Positions 25,598-35,099 of a stretch of 36,213 nt of DNA are shown piece by piece (position 1 is the first letter of the stretch; each line of letters begins with the position of its first letter). The stretch lies in contig JAICHQ010000027.1 of assembly GCA_025924815.1 (NCBI GenBank), forward strand, positions 1-36,213, read 5' to 3'. The DNA is from Nocardioides sp. GTDB taxonomy: Bacteria > Actinomycetota > Actinomycetes > Propionibacteriales > Nocardioidaceae. The position numbers and the translations under genes were made by a program. The notes below the pieces were generated by a model. The model saw nothing but the letters and a program-made list of their open reading frames with translations. It had not been told where the DNA came from and ran no database searches.

Positions 25598-26206
25598 ATG
25601 TTGCTGTTGAGGGTGAGGCTGCCCAACGTGCCCGGGTCACTGGGTCGGCTGGCGTCCGCCATCGGCGCTGCGGGAGGCGACATCGAGGCCATCGAGATCG
25701 TCGACAAGCGCTCCGACGGCACCGATGTCGACGACGTCCTGCTCGACATGGTCGACGGCGTCATGCCCGACTCCGTCGTCTCGGCCTGCAACGCCCTCGA
25801 CGGCATGGAGGTGCTGTGGATCGGCCGCTACCTCGCGGGCGGCAACCTGTTCCCCGATCTCGAGGTGGTCGAGTCATTGACCGCCGAGCCCGAGGCCGCC
25901 CTCGACCGCCTGGTCGAGACCCTGCCGGTGGCCTTCCGCTGCGAGTGGGGCGCCCGGATCGCGGTCACCGAGAGCGGCTTCGAGATCGAGCTCGCGACCG
26001 AGGGTGCACCCACGTCGATCGAGCTCCGGCCAGGCACGGGTCTGTCACGTCAGACCATCGGCGACGACCTGGTCGCGATCGCGCCGGTCGGGCACGCCCA
26101 CGTCGTGGCGATCGGCCGTCGCGGTGGTCCGGAGTACCTCGACTCCGAGCTCGCCCGGTTCGGCCACCTGGTCGCCCTGGCCGCCTCGATCGCGCGGCCG
26201 GCGTAG
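25598..26206 (+). CDS. ACT-domain protein
   Basis: The 202-residue protein starts with an ACT domain (residues about 1-75): LLLRVRLPNVPGSLGRLASA (conserved P-G-x-L-x-x-L) and GGDIEAIEIVDKRSDG, a pattern that usually binds amino acids at a dimer interface. Residues about 80-200 form a second region (FPDLEVVESLTAEPEAALDR, then HVVAIGRRGGPEYLDSELAR) that I do not assign to a catalytic family; it resembles a degenerate GAF-like or regulatory fold at best. No enzyme motif is seen. The nine-base gap after recD suggests an operon, but a leaderless -10 at 25586-25591 would allow separate expression. A sensor or regulator of amino-acid metabolism is a guess from the ACT domain. Confidence 0.78.
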   Translation: MLLLRVRLPNVPGSLGRLASAIGAAGGDIEAIEIVDKRSDGTDVDDVLLDMVDGVMPDSVVSACNALDGMEVLWIGRYLAGGNLFPDLEVVESLTAEPEAALDRLVETLPVAFRCEWGARIAVTESGFEIELATEGAPTSIELRPGTGLSRQTIGDDLVAIAPVGHAHVVAIGRRGGPEYLDSELARFGHLVALAASIARPA

Positions 26207-26215
26207 GGCCTCGTC

Positions 26216-26659
26216 TCAGTCGACCCGCTCCAGCAGGAACACCGGGATCTCCCGCTCGGTCTTCTTCTGGTAGTCCGCGTACGTCGGCCAGGTGGCCACC
26301 GAGTAGTCCCACCACTGGCTGCGCTCGTCACCTGCCAGCAGCCGTGCGGCGTAGGTGTGCTTCTCGGCACCGTCCTGGACCTCGACCTCGGGGTGGGCCA
26401 CGAAGTTGTGGAACCACTCGGGGTTGTCGTCCGCACCCCCCTTCGAGGCGATCGCGACGTACCGGCCGTCGCGCTCGACCCGCATCACCGGGTTCTTGCG
26501 GAGGTTGCCACTCCGGGCTCCCTTCGAGGTGATCACCACGACCGGGTAGCCGGTGTCGCGCAGGGTGTTCGCGCGCTCGCCGCCGGACTCCTCGTACGCC
26601 GCGACCTGGTCGCGGACCCACTGCTGCCTGCTGGGGGCATAGGTGCCTGTCAGTGCCAT
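26216..26659 (-). CDS. Deazaflavin (F420)-dependent nitroreductase-family protein
   Basis: The 147-residue product has the Ddn-type split beta-barrel: residues about 34-67 read TLRDTGYPVVVITSKGAR then RKNPVMRV, followed by YVAIASKGGADDNPEWFHN and DVxVQDG-like VEVQDGAEKHTYAARLL. Members use F420H2 to reduce quinones or other electrophiles. The segment DNPEWFHNFVAHPEVE is highly characteristic. ATG 26659 is preceded by GGAAC on the minus strand; the frame is open upstream but overlaps the divergent promoter region. It is divergent from menB. As mycobacterial Ddn can act on menaquinone, the menB neighbour is suggestive, though the pairing could be coincidental. Confidence 0.88.
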   Translation of the reverse strand: MALTGTYAPSRQQWVRDQVAAYEESGGERANTLRDTGYPVVVITSKGARSGNLRKNPVMRVERDGRYVAIASKGGADDNPEWFHNFVAHPEVEVQDGAEKHTYAARLLAGDERSQWWDYSVATWPTYADYQKKTEREIPVFLLERVD

Positions 26660-26704
26660 GTCTGTTCCAACAGGTGCCCCCGTGCCGGCATTCCACACGA
26701 CCCC

Positions 26705-26710
26705 TACGCT
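26705..26710 (+). promoter_or_regulatory. Putative -10 box of a leaderless menB transcript
   Basis: TACGCT is followed by seven bases and ATG 26718. There is no Shine-Dalgarno sequence. The 58-bp gap to the divergent nitroreductase-family gene must hold both promoters. Confidence 0.4.
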
Positions 26711-26717
26711 GCACGGC

Positions 26718-27635
26718 ATGAGCGCGATCGAGGGCGTCAGCGAGATCTTCGACCCCGAGCAGTGGGACGACGTGCCGGGGTTCGCGGACCTCACCGACCT
26801 GACCTACCACCGCGCACGGGCTCACGGCACCGTGCGCATCGCCTTCGACCGGCCCGACGTGCTCAACGCCTTCCGGCCGCACACGGTCGACGAGCTGCTG
26901 CGCGTGCTCGAGCACGCGCGGAGGTCCAGCGACGTGGGGTGCGTCCTGCTCACCGGTAACGGGCCGAGTGCCAAGCACGGCAAGTGGGCCTTCTGCTCCG
27001 GCGGCGACCAGCGCATCAGGGGGCGGGCGGGGTACCAGTACGCCGACGGCGAGACCGCCGAGACCGTCGACAAGGCGCAGCTCGGCCGGTTGCACATCCT
27101 GGAGTGCCAGCGGCTGATCCGGTTCATGCCGAAGGTCGTCGTCTGCCTCGTCCCCGGGTGGACCGCGGGCGGCGGCCACTCCCTCCACGTCGTCTGCGAC
27201 CTGACGATCGCCAGCCTCGACGAGGCACGATTCAAGCAGACCGACGCTGACGTCGGATCCTTCGACGGCGGCTTCGGGTCGGCGTACCTCGCCCGGCAGG
27301 TGGGCCAGAAGTTCGCCCGCGAGATCTTCTTCCTCGGCCAGGAGTACTCCGCCGAGGACGGCGTGCGGATGGGCACCGTCAACCGCGCTGTCCCCCACGC
27401 CGACCTGGAGGCGACGGGTCTCGAATGGGGCCGGCTCGTCAACGCCAAGAGCCCCACCGCCCAGCGGATGCTGAAGTACTCCTTCAACCTGATCGACGAC
27501 GGCCTCGTCGGCCAGCAGCTCTTCGCCGGCGAGACCACGCGCCTGGCGTACATGACGGACGAGGCCCAGGAGGGACGCGACCAGTTCCTGGAGAAGCGCG
27601 ACCCCGACTGGTCGCCGTTCCCCTGGTACTTCTAG
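26718..27635 (+). CDS. menB: 1,4-dihydroxy-2-naphthoyl-CoA synthase
   Basis: The 305-residue crotonase-superfamily enzyme converts o-succinylbenzoyl-CoA to 1,4-dihydroxy-2-naphthoyl-CoA in menaquinone synthesis. MenB-specific segments are FCSGGDQRIRG (about 92-102, oxyanion hole), VVCLVPGWTAGGGHSLHVVCDLT (key: GWTAGGGHSLH, about 148-160), FKQTDADVGSFDGGFGSAYL (about 172-191) and the C-terminal KRDPDWSPFPWYF. Length and both termini fit actinobacterial MenB. ATG 26718 is preferred to an upstream in-frame start because the extra 25 residues have no family similarity and overlap the divergent promoter. No other men gene is in the window. Confidence 0.95.
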   Translation: MSAIEGVSEIFDPEQWDDVPGFADLTDLTYHRARAHGTVRIAFDRPDVLNAFRPHTVDELLRVLEHARRSSDVGCVLLTGNGPSAKHGKWAFCSGGDQRIRGRAGYQYADGETAETVDKAQLGRLHILECQRLIRFMPKVVVCLVPGWTAGGGHSLHVVCDLTIASLDEARFKQTDADVGSFDGGFGSAYLARQVGQKFAREIFFLGQEYSAEDGVRMGTVNRAVPHADLEATGLEWGRLVNAKSPTAQRMLKYSFNLIDDGLVGQQLFAGETTRLAYMTDEAQEGRDQFLEKRDPDWSPFPWYF

Positions 27636-27741
27636 GGCTACTCCTCGACCCGCATCGATGCAGGTCAGGGCAGGTTGTGTGACCTCCTGCGCGGGGCCGC
27701 CCGGGATGCTCGGAGGGAGGCCTGGGGACCCGCGCCGTGCT

Positions 27742-28053
27742 CTACCGCTCTGCGGCGCTCACGACGGAGGACAGCACCCCGGGGTACGTAGATTCGACCT
27801 CGTCGCTCAGCAGCAGCTGATGGGTCTGGCCGCCGATCATCACCCGCTCGGTCAGGCCGGCTTCGCGCAGGATCTTGAAGTGGTGGCTGGCCGTTGACTT
27901 GTTGACCCCGTCGTACAGCAGGCTGCAGGCGACCGGGGCGGCGGCCGAAGCCATCCGATGCACCATCTCGAGGCGGACCGGGTCGGCGAGCGCGGCGAGC
28001 ACCTGCTGCAAGGTGCCCACCGGCGACGTGGCGGGCAGCTCGGACGCGGGCAT
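27742..28053 (-). CDS. ArsR-family winged-helix repressor
   Basis: This 103-residue protein is a compact ArsR/SmtB-type regulator: helices LQQVLAALADPVRLEMVHRM (15-34), then the recognition helix NKSTASHHFKILREAGLTER (51-70) and a beta wing MIGGQTHQLLLSDEVE (72-87). It lacks the CxC or multi-His metal sites of metal sensors (a single Cys43), so an organic effector is likely. ATG 28053 has AAGGAG five bases upstream. It is divergent from the MFS gene at 28195 and two operator-like repeats lie between them, so it probably represses itself and the transporter. The 106-base gap downstream (27636-27741) shows only a weak AGGTCA/TGACCT repeat. Confidence 0.88.
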   Translation of the reverse strand: MPASELPATSPVGTLQQVLAALADPVRLEMVHRMASAAAPVACSLLYDGVNKSTASHHFKILREAGLTERVMIGGQTHQLLLSDEVESTYPGVLSSVVSAAER

Positions 28054-28113
28054 CGGGTCTCCTTGCGGTCGATCAGGCGGTTGCTCAGTGGGAGGTGCAG
28101 GTCACACCCAAAG

Positions 28114-28133
28114 GGTTTGATGTTCATCGAACC
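28114..28133. promoter_or_regulatory. Operator-like inverted repeat A (ArsR/MFS promoter region)
   Basis: GGTTTGAT-GTTC-ATCGAACC has eight-base arms with one mismatch. Its right half (ATCGAACCG, 28126-28134) also pairs perfectly with CGGTTCGAT at 28150-28158 of repeat B. Position in the divergent promoter gap supports binding by the adjacent ArsR-type protein. Confidence 0.55.
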
Positions 28134-28150
28134 GAGGTCTACGGTGAAGC

Positions 28151-28170
28151 GGTTCGATCAATCTCGAACT
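28151..28170. promoter_or_regulatory. Operator-like inverted repeat B (ArsR/MFS promoter region)
   Basis: GGTTCGATCAATCTCGAACT contains perfect GTTCGA/TCGAAC arms around six bases. Its centre is 37 bases from that of repeat A. It lies 24 bases before the MFS start, close to the transporter promoter. Confidence 0.55.
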
Positions 28171-28194
28171 TACCACGGTCAAGGAGATGAACCC

Positions 28195-29442
28195 ATGGCG
28201 CTCGAACTCGCACCATGCGGCGCCGCGAGCGTCGACGAGTGCGCGACGGGACAGCGCATCGCGGCGTACCCGCTGCTGATCGTGCTGCTGGCGGTCTCGC
28301 TCGGAGTCTCGGGCGTGCCGGCGCCGCTCTACGGGATCTACGAGGAGCGGTGGCACTTGGCACCGATCACCACCACGCTGGTGTTTGCGGTGTACGCGCT
28401 CGGCGCGCTCGGCGCGGTCCTGGTCGCGGGCGCGATCTCGGACCGTGTCGGCCGCAAGCCGCTGTTGGTGGGGTCGGTGATCGCCATGGTCGTGGGTCTC
28501 GTCGTGTTCATGACCGCGCACGGGGTGGCCGCACTGTTCGTCGCGAGGGCGCTGCACGGCGGCGCGGTCGGGACTGTCGTGGTGGTGGCCAGCGCAGCGC
28601 TGCTCGACCTGCGGCCCGAGCACGGGGCCCGCAGCGGCCACCTGACGGGCATCACCGTCAATGTCGGGATGGCGGTGACGATCCTGACCGCGTCGCTGCT
28701 TGCGCAGTACGGGCCCGACCCACTGGTCACGCCGTACGCCGTCGTGGGCCTGGTGGCACTGGTCGTGCTCCTTGCGCTGTTGCCCATGCCTGAGACCCAC
28801 CTCGCGCGTTCCACCGCGCCGGTTCGGATCGCTCGGCCGGCGGTCCCGGCGTCGATCAGGGCAGACTTCCGGTTCGCCGTGCTGGGTGTGATGGCTTCGT
28901 GGTCGGTGCTCGGTGTCTACCTCTCGCTCTTCCCGGCGTTCGCCGGAGCTTCGACCGGCATCCACAGCCTGGTCTTCGGTGGTGTCGTGGTGGCGGCGAT
29001 GGCCGGATCGGGCGCGATCAGCCAGGCGTTCGGCGGCCGGATCGGCCCGCGCCGAGCGGCGGTCTTCGGTGACTTCGGTACCGCGGTCGCGCTCGTCCTC
29101 AGCCTGCTCGCCCTGGACAGCCACCACGCGTCCTTGGTGGCGTCGGCCGCAGTCCTCATGGGTCTCAACTTCGGGCTCGCCTTCGGCGGCTCGCTGCGCC
29201 ATCTCGGCCGGGTGGTGCCCGCCGATCGTCGCGGTGAGGTCATGTCGGCGTACTACGTGCTGGCATACGGCGCGATGGCGGTGCCGACGATCCTGGCCGG
29301 CTGGGCGGCCACCGAGTGGAGCCTGTCGACGATCTTTCCGTGGTTCACCGCGGCGGTGGCGGCAGCGTGCCTGACCGCGGGCGCCCTCGGGCTGCTGACC
29401 GCCCTCCCAGCAAGAGGCCATCGGGGCGCCGGTGTCGCATGA
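28195..29442 (+). CDS. MFS transporter (efflux type)
   Basis: The 415-residue protein has about 12 hydrophobic segments. The loop 2-3 signature is GAISDRVGRKPLLVG (about 79-93), and the first half also shows VARALHGGAVGTVVV (motif C-like region). YPLLIVLLAVSLGVSG forms the first membrane segment after a 24-residue cytoplasmic N-terminus. ATG 28195 is fixed by AAGGAG at 28181-28186; the frame is open upstream, but that part is the operator region. The substrate is unknown; control by an adjacent ArsR-type repressor suggests inducible drug or metabolite efflux. The next gene is a second MFS exporter in the same direction, so the two may form one unit. Confidence 0.88.
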   Translation: MALELAPCGAASVDECATGQRIAAYPLLIVLLAVSLGVSGVPAPLYGIYEERWHLAPITTTLVFAVYALGALGAVLVAGAISDRVGRKPLLVGSVIAMVVGLVVFMTAHGVAALFVARALHGGAVGTVVVVASAALLDLRPEHGARSGHLTGITVNVGMAVTILTASLLAQYGPDPLVTPYAVVGLVALVVLLALLPMPETHLARSTAPVRIARPAVPASIRADFRFAVLGVMASWSVLGVYLSLFPAFAGASTGIHSLVFGGVVVAAMAGSGAISQAFGGRIGPRRAAVFGDFGTAVALVLSLLALDSHHASLVASAAVLMGLNFGLAFGGSLRHLGRVVPADRRGEVMSAYYVLAYGAMAVPTILAGWAATEWSLSTIFPWFTAAVAAACLTAGALGLLTALPARGHRGAGVA

Positions 29443-29536
29443 CAGCGCCGGGATCCCGGCGGTGGACCGGCCGACGGCGCCGGGCGATCGGTTCGCGATA
29501 CGGGAATCTCTCGAGGCCGGCGGTAGTTTCCGGGAG

Positions 29537-31042
29537 GTGAGCAGTCCTGGTCCCGCGCGCGCCTCGCGAGCCGACGTCGGACTGCGCAGCGAGCGAGGGC
29601 CGATCCTGCTCGCGGTCATGCTCAGCACCGGTCTGGTGGCCATCGACTCCACGATCCTGGCCACCGCCGTGCCCTCCGTCGTCTCCGACCTCGGCGGGTT
29701 CACGTCGTTCCCGTGGCTGTTCTCGATCTATCTGCTGGCTCAGGCGATCTCGGTGCCGGTCTACGGCAAGCTGGCCGATCTGTACGGGCGCAAGCCGTTG
29801 ATCCTGCTCGGGGTCGGCCTGTTCATGTTCGGCTCGCTGCTGTGCGGTCTCGCGTGGAGCATGCCGATCCTGATCGTGTTCCGCCTCGTGCAGGGGCTTG
29901 GGGCCGGCGCGATCGGCCCGATCGGGATGACCATCCTCGGCGACATCTACACGCTGCAGGAGCGGGCGACCGTCCAGGGCTACCTGGCCAGCGTCTGGGC
30001 GATGGCCGCCCTGATCGGGCCGACGCTCGGTGGCGTCTTCTCGGACTCGATCGGCTGGCGGTGGATCTTCTTCGTCAACCTTCCGCTCGGCGCCGCCGCC
30101 GGGTGGACCCTGTGGCGGCGCTTCGAGGAGAAGGTGGAGCGGCGCAAGCACCGCATCGACTACCTCGGATCCGGCCTTCTCGGCGCCGGCGGGACGCTGC
30201 TCCTGCTCGCCCTGCTCGAAGGCGGCGTCCAGTGGGCGTGGGACTCGCCGACCAGCCTCGCCCTGTTCGTGGCCGCGGCGGCGCTGCTGGCGGCGTTCGT
30301 CCTGGTCGAACGCCGCGCCGCCGAGCCCGTCCTTCCCCTGTGGGTCTTCCGGATGCGGGTCCTCAACGTCGCCAACGCGGGCTCGTTCGTGGTCGGCGTG
30401 CTGCTGATGGGGCTCTCGTCGTACGTCCCCCTGTTCTCCCAGAAGGTGCTCGGCACGGGCGCCCTGATGGCCGGTCTGGTCCTCGCCACGATGACCATGG
30501 GCTGGCCGATCGCCGCCTCGTTGGCTGGTCGGCTGTACCTCACGGTGGGGTTCCGGTTCACCCTCCTCCTCGGCGGAGCGGTCGCCGTCGCGGGTGCCCT
30601 GGTCCTGGCGACCGTCGACGGCCACAGCTCGCTGTGGCACCTGGCGGCTGCCTGCTTCGTGATGGGCATCGGCTTCGGGTTCGTCGCCAGCCCCGGCGTG
30701 GTCGCCGCGCAGACCGCCGTCTCGTGGGCCCGTCGCGGGGTGGCCACCAGCGCCACCATGTTCTCCCGCTCGGTCGGCAGCGCGGTGGGGGTCGCGGTCT
30801 TCGGCGCCATCGTCAACAGCCACGTCAGCAGCGCGCTCGGCACCAGCAACCCCGACCTGTCGCGCGTCTCGAGCGCCGTGCTCGAGCCGGCCATCCACGA
30901 CGTGTTCCTGGTCAGCGTGTTCATCGCGGTCGTCCTGGTGGTGGTGGCCGTCTTCATGCCGACCCGCGTCCTCGAGTCGGAACCGCCGGTCACCACACCC
31001 GAGCCGGGCGCCGAGGCGTCGGCGGTCTCAGGACCGGCGTAG
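29537..31042 (+). CDS. DHA2-type MFS multidrug exporter (14-TM)
   Basis: From GTG 29537 the protein has 501 residues and about 14 membrane segments, typical of the DHA2 family (EmrB/QacA-like). Signature regions are [21 protein letters not shown] (key: [10 protein letters not shown], motif D1), [16 protein letters not shown] (motif A), [22 protein letters not shown] (key: [11 protein letters not shown]) and [19 protein letters not shown] (motif C, GPTLGG). The first membrane segment starts about 20 residues in. The frame is open to GTG 29432, but the extra 35 codons include ATA, GAA, TCT and AGT, unlike the rest, and the peptide is Pro/Gly-rich and without homology I can see; a TAGTTT seven bases before 29537 suits a leaderless start. 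The gene overlaps treZ tail to tail by 15 bases. Confidence 0.85.
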   Translation: MSSPGPARASRADVGLRSERGPILLAVMLSTGLVAIDSTILATAVPSVVSDLGGFTSFPWLFSIYLLAQAISVPVYGKLADLYGRKPLILLGVGLFMFGSLLCGLAWSMPILIVFRLVQGLGAGAIGPIGMTILGDIYTLQERATVQGYLASVWAMAALIGPTLGGVFSDSIGWRWIFFVNLPLGAAAGWTLWRRFEEKVERRKHRIDYLGSGLLGAGGTLLLLALLEGGVQWAWDSPTSLALFVAAAALLAAFVLVERRAAEPVLPLWVFRMRVLNVANAGSFVVGVLLMGLSSYVPLFSQKVLGTGALMAGLVLATMTMGWPIAASLAGRLYLTVGFRFTLLLGGAVAVAGALVLATVDGHSSLWHLAAACFVMGIGFGFVASPGVVAAQTAVSWARRGVATSATMFSRSVGSAVGVAVFGAIVNSHVSSALGTSNPDLSRVSSAVLEPAIHDVFLVSVFIAVVLVVVAVFMPTRVLESEPPVTTPEPGAEASAVSGPA

Positions 31043-32809
31043 CAGGACCCCGGCGTGGGACGGCAGGGTGAGCCCGTCGTCGGCGACCGTGGCCTCGGTG
31101 GGGGTGGTGAACAGCAGCTCACCGGTCTCGGGCAGCTGGGCGACCGTCGAGCCGAAGTTCACGGCCAGCACCAGGTCGCCGCGGCGCAGTGTGAAGACGC
31201 CGGTGTCCTCGTCGGCGGTCGCGGTCATCGCGGAGAACGCCGGATCGGTGAGCTCGGGCAGCTGGTTCCGGAGGTGCACCAGGTGTCGGTACGTCGAGAG
31301 GAGCCGCGCGTGTCGCCCGCGGGAGAGCTCCGACCAGTCGAGCTTGGACCGCTCGAACGTGGCCGGGTCCTGCGGGTCGGGCACCTCGGTCGGGTCCCAC
31401 CCCATTCGCTCGAACTCCTTCAGCCGACCCTCGGCGGTGGCCTTCGCGAGCTTCGGCTCCGGGTGCGACGTGAAGAACTGGAACGGGGTGGATGCCGCCC
31501 ACTCCTCGCCCATGAACAGCATCGGCGTGAAGGGCCCGCACAGGGTGAGCAGCGCGGCGCAGGCGAGCTGGTCGTCGTCGAAGTGCCCCGGTGACGGATC
31601 CGACAGCCGGTCGCCGCGGGCGCGGTTGCCGACCTGGTCGTGGTCCTGGCTGCAGACCACGAGCCGCCAGGTCGGCATGTGTGCGGTGTCGACCGGCCGG
31701 CCGTGGTAGCGGCCGCGGAACGAGGACCAGGTGCCGTCGTGGAAGAACCCCTTCTCGCAGACCTTCGCCAAGGCCGACAGCGGCGCGAAGTCCGCGTAGT
31801 AGCCCGTCGTCTCGCCGGTCAGCGCGACGTGCAACGCGTGGTGGAAGTCGTCGCTCCACTGGGCGTCGAGCCCGTAGCCACCCCCCTCGCGCGGGGTCAC
31901 CAGCCGGGTTTCGTTGAGGTCGGACTCGGCGATCAGCGTCAACGGTCGCTGGAGGTGGGCGGAGAGCGCGGCGGTCTCGATCGCCATCTCCTCCAGGACG
32001 TGCACCGGAGAGGAGTCCGAGAGCGCGTGCACTGCGTCCAGGCGCAGCGCGTCGACGTCGTAGTCGGCGAACCACATGTGCACGTTGTCGAGGATGAACC
32101 GGCGGACCTCGGCCGAGCCCTCGCCGTCGAGGTTGACCAGATCGCCCCAGGTGTTGCGCCCGCCCTTGAGGTAGGGCCCGAACAGCGGCAGGTAGTTCCC
32201 AGACGGTCCCAGGTGGTTGTAGACCACGTCCTGGACCACCCCGAGCCCGTTCTCGTGGCAGGCGTTCACGAAGCGCTGGTACGCCGCTGGGCCGCCGTAC
32301 GCCTCGTGGACCGCGAACCAGTCGACGCCGTCGTACCCCCAGTTCCAGGTGCCGTTGAACGCGTTGACCGGCATCACCTCGACGAAGTCGACGCCGATGG
32401 AGTGCACGTGGCCGAGCCGCTCGATCGCGGAGTCGAGCGTGCCCTCGGGGGTGAACGTCCCGATGTGGAGCTCGTAGACGATCGATCCGGCCAGCTGACG
32501 ACCACGCCACGACCGGTCGAGGCCGATCAGGTTCTCCTCGCTGTTCGGGTCGTAGGTGCGGGAGCGCCCGTGCACGCCGTCGGGTTGGCGCAGAGACCGC
32601 GGGTCGGGCCGGGGCACCTCGGAGTCGTCGATCAGGTAGCCGTAGTCGAGCCCGCCCTCCCACGGGTCCGGCACCGGCTCCGTCGGCACCCACCAGTCCC
32701 CGTCGCCCCGACGCATCTCCACGATGTCATCGCCCACGGACAACCGGAGCCGGGTCGGTCGCGGCGCCCAGACGGCGTAGGGCCCGTGGTCGTGGGTCCA
32801 CCGGCTCAT
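31028..32809 (-). CDS. treZ: Malto-oligosyltrehalose trehalohydrolase
   Basis: The 593-residue GH13 enzyme releases trehalose from maltooligosyl-trehalose. An N-terminal beta domain (1-95; [13 protein letters not shown]) precedes the barrel, with [13 protein letters not shown] (111-123), [13 protein letters not shown] (194-206), nucleophile D258 in [11 protein letters not shown], acid/base E295 in [11 protein letters not shown] and transition-state Asp in [14 protein letters not shown]. These spacings and the FTPEG and [10 protein letters not shown] segments are TreZ-specific. ATG 32809 has GGGAGGGGA a few bases upstream and overlaps the treY stop (ATGA); the frame is open upstream inside treY but is not family sequence. 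It is the last gene of treX-treY-treZ, and its 3' end overlaps the convergent MFS gene by 15 bases. Confidence 0.96.
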   Translation of the reverse strand: MSRWTHDHGPYAVWAPRPTRLRLSVGDDIVEMRRGDGDWWVPTEPVPDPWEGGLDYGYLIDDSEVPRPDPRSLRQPDGVHGRSRTYDPNSEENLIGLDRSWRGRQLAGSIVYELHIGTFTPEGTLDSAIERLGHVHSIGVDFVEVMPVNAFNGTWNWGYDGVDWFAVHEAYGGPAAYQRFVNACHENGLGVVQDVVYNHLGPSGNYLPLFGPYLKGGRNTWGDLVNLDGEGSAEVRRFILDNVHMWFADYDVDALRLDAVHALSDSSPVHVLEEMAIETAALSAHLQRPLTLIAESDLNETRLVTPREGGGYGLDAQWSDDFHHALHVALTGETTGYYADFAPLSALAKVCEKGFFHDGTWSSFRGRYHGRPVDTAHMPTWRLVVCSQDHDQVGNRARGDRLSDPSPGHFDDDQLACAALLTLCGPFTPMLFMGEEWAASTPFQFFTSHPEPKLAKATAEGRLKEFERMGWDPTEVPDPQDPATFERSKLDWSELSRGRHARLLSTYRHLVHLRNQLPELTDPAFSAMTATADEDTGVFTLRRGDLVLAVNFGSTVAQLPETGELLFTTPTEATVADDGLTLPSHAGVLLRRS

Positions 32810-35097
32810 GGACTCCCCTCCCGGATCAGCAGGGCCACCGGGTAGTCGGCCATCAGCTCTCGGGCGAGGACGTCCCGGGCGTATTCGCGGCCGGTGAGCA
32901 GGTCCGCCCACATCCCCTCGGGCAGCGGGACCGAGGTCTCGCCCCAGCCGCGCGCGGCGAGCCCGACCGGGAGACGGGTCGCCACCGTCAGCGCACCGCC
33001 GCGGTCGAAGGCGATCACGTGGTCGGCCGCATCGCCCCCGGCCGGGACGGGCGCGTACGTCGTGAACCGGTGCGGCTGGTTGCGCCGCAACGTCAGCGCC
33101 GCCTGGGTGACCATCAGCTTGGCATCGCCTCGGTCGTCGAGGCGCGGCGTGAGCACGGGACGCTCTCCGGCGAGGACGCGGGCCAGCACCTCGCGGCGTA
33201 CGCCGAAGTCGACGGGCCGCCGGTTGTCCGGGTCGACCAGAGACTGCTCCCACAGCTCGCTGCCCTGGTACACGTCCGGTACGCCGGGCATCGTCAGCGC
33301 GATCAGCTTGGCGCTGAGGCTGTTGCTCCACCCCGGCTCGCTCACGCGGTCGAGCACGCCCTGCAGGACGGCCACCACCTCCTGGTCGTCGAACGCGGCG
33401 TCGACAGCGGCGTGCACGGCCTTCTCGTACGCCGAGTCCGGAGCCGTCCAGGTGGTCCGGTCGCCCGCCTCGCGCATCGCCTTCTCGGCGTACCCGTGCA
33501 GCCGCTCACGCGAGGCAGGCCAGGCGCCGAGGATCGCCTGCCAGAGAAGGTTGCCGAACGACGGGTAGGGCAGCGGCGCCAGGGACAGCAGGGAGTCGAG
33601 AGCGTCGGCCCAGGCATCGGGGATCTCGGCGAGCACGGAGATCCGGGCACGTACGTCCTCGCCGCGCTTGGTGTCGTGGGTGGAGCTCGTCGTCATCGCC
33701 AGCGGCCACGACCGCTGCCGCTCGGCCATCGCGGCGTGGAACTCCTCGACGCTCACCGCCCAGGTGGCGGGATCGCCGCCCACCTCGCACAGCGACGTGA
33801 GCCGCGAGGTGCGGTAGAACGCGCAGTCCTCCACGCCCTTGGCCATGATCGCGGAGCTGGTCTGCTGGAAGCGCAGGGCGACCGGGTGCGAGGGGTCGGA
33901 GAGGACCGGCTCCAGGGCGTCGAACGTCGCGGCCAGGTCCGCCCGGCGCCGACGGGCCTCGGCGAAGGTCGCGTGGAGATGGTCACGCCCGTCGGGGAGG
34001 TACGAGCGGTAGACCGGGAAGCAGGCCACCAGCTCCCCGACGGCGTCTCTCAGGCGTTCCGCGTGAGCGGAGTCGTCGGGCGCGAGCTCGCGCACCACCC
34101 GGCGGGTCTCGGAGCCCAGGATCCCGTCGGCGACGGCTCGCTTGGTGCCGTGGATCAGGTCGTGCCAGTCGAGGGCGCTGCCGCGGAGCCGTGACTCGAG
34201 CGCGGTGAGGGGGGCTCGACCGGTCGGGTCGGTGAGGATCCGGTCGATCGCGCCCAGCACGTCGTACCCGGTGGTGCCGGCGGTCGCCCAGGAGGCCGGC
34301 AGGTCCTCGCCGGTCTCGAGGATCTTCTCGACCAGGACGTACGGCGCACCGGTGATGCCGGCGAGGTCGTCGAGGTACGCCGCGGGGTCGCGCAGGCCGT
34401 CGGGGTGGTCGACCCGCAGCCCGTCGACGAGCCCCTCGTCGAACCAGCGCCCGATCTCGACGTGTGAGTCGTCGAAGACGGATCGGTCCTCCACGCGGAG
34501 GCCGGCCAGAGTGCTGACCGCGAAGAACCGTCGGTAGTTGAGCCCGTGGTCGGCGACCGTCCAGTGCACGAGCTCGTAGTGCTGCTCGTCCAGGGTCGTG
34601 GTGCCGGGAGCGAGCGGGAGGACGTGGCCGTGGTAGCGCACGACTCCTGCTGCGGCATCGATCTCGACCGCCGATGTCCCGTCGTCGCCGAGCACGGGGA
34701 TCCGCACGCGGCCCCCGCCCGCGTCCCAGTCGACGTCGAAGGCGTCGGCGTGCGCGGCCGCGCGGCCGTTCTCGAGCAGGTCCCACCACCAGCCGTTCTC
34801 CCGCGGCGTCGCGACCCCCACGTGGTTGGGCACGATGTCGACGAGCACGCCCATCCCGAGCCGCCGGGCCTCGGCCGAGAGCGCCGCCAGCCCATCGGCG
34901 CCGCCCCGCGCAGGGTCGACCAGCGCGTGGTCGACCACGTCGTACCCGTGGTCGCTCCCCGGCTCGGCCTTGAGCAGCGGCGAGAGGTAGACCCAGTCGA
35001 CGCCGAGGTCGTGCAGGTAGGGCAGCGTCGCGGCCGCGTCGTACAGGGTGAAGCGCGCGTTGACCTGGAGCCGGTAGGTGCTCGTGGGGACCCGCAT
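32806..35097 (-). CDS. treY: Malto-oligosyltrehalose synthase
   Basis: The 763-residue GH13 protein isomerises the reducing-end alpha-1,4 bond of maltodextrin to alpha,alpha-1,1. Family segments are PTSTYRLQ at the N-terminus, [20 protein letters not shown] (25-44), [11 protein letters not shown] (47-57), DIVPNHVG (87-94), [17 protein letters not shown] (187-203), nucleophile D230 in [11 protein letters not shown], acid/base E257 in [25 protein letters not shown] (transition-state Asp, about 465-481) and [12 protein letters not shown] (about 608). ATG 35097 is two bases after the treX stop, and the gene overlaps treZ by four bases. The length is typical for TreY. Confidence 0.96.
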   Translation of the reverse strand: MRVPTSTYRLQVNARFTLYDAAATLPYLHDLGVDWVYLSPLLKAEPGSDHGYDVVDHALVDPARGGADGLAALSAEARRLGMGVLVDIVPNHVGVATPRENGWWWDLLENGRAAAHADAFDVDWDAGGGRVRIPVLGDDGTSAVEIDAAAGVVRYHGHVLPLAPGTTTLDEQHYELVHWTVADHGLNYRRFFAVSTLAGLRVEDRSVFDDSHVEIGRWFDEGLVDGLRVDHPDGLRDPAAYLDDLAGITGAPYVLVEKILETGEDLPASWATAGTTGYDVLGAIDRILTDPTGRAPLTALESRLRGSALDWHDLIHGTKRAVADGILGSETRRVVRELAPDDSAHAERLRDAVGELVACFPVYRSYLPDGRDHLHATFAEARRRRADLAATFDALEPVLSDPSHPVALRFQQTSSAIMAKGVEDCAFYRTSRLTSLCEVGGDPATWAVSVEEFHAAMAERQRSWPLAMTTSSTHDTKRGEDVRARISVLAEIPDAWADALDSLLSLAPLPYPSFGNLLWQAILGAWPASRERLHGYAEKAMREAGDRTTWTAPDSAYEKAVHAAVDAAFDDQEVVAVLQGVLDRVSEPGWSNSLSAKLIALTMPGVPDVYQGSELWEQSLVDPDNRRPVDFGVRREVLARVLAGERPVLTPRLDDRGDAKLMVTQAALTLRRNQPHRFTTYAPVPAGGDAADHVIAFDRGGALTVATRLPVGLAARGWGETSVPLPEGMWADLLTGREYARDVLARELMADYPVALLIREGSP

Positions 35098-35099
35098 GA

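Noticed and set aside
27662..27685. AGGTCA/TGACCT inverted repeat after menB as terminator or operator
   Set aside because: The spacer is 12 bases, the arms only six, and there is no T-run or nearby start; it may be chance in GC-rich sequence.
29432..29536. N-terminal extension of the DHA2 exporter from GTG 29432
   Set aside because: Codon use (ATA, AGT, TCT, GAA) differs from the body of the gene, the peptide has no membrane or family signature, and GTG 29537 gives a normal family N-terminus. It cannot be fully excluded.
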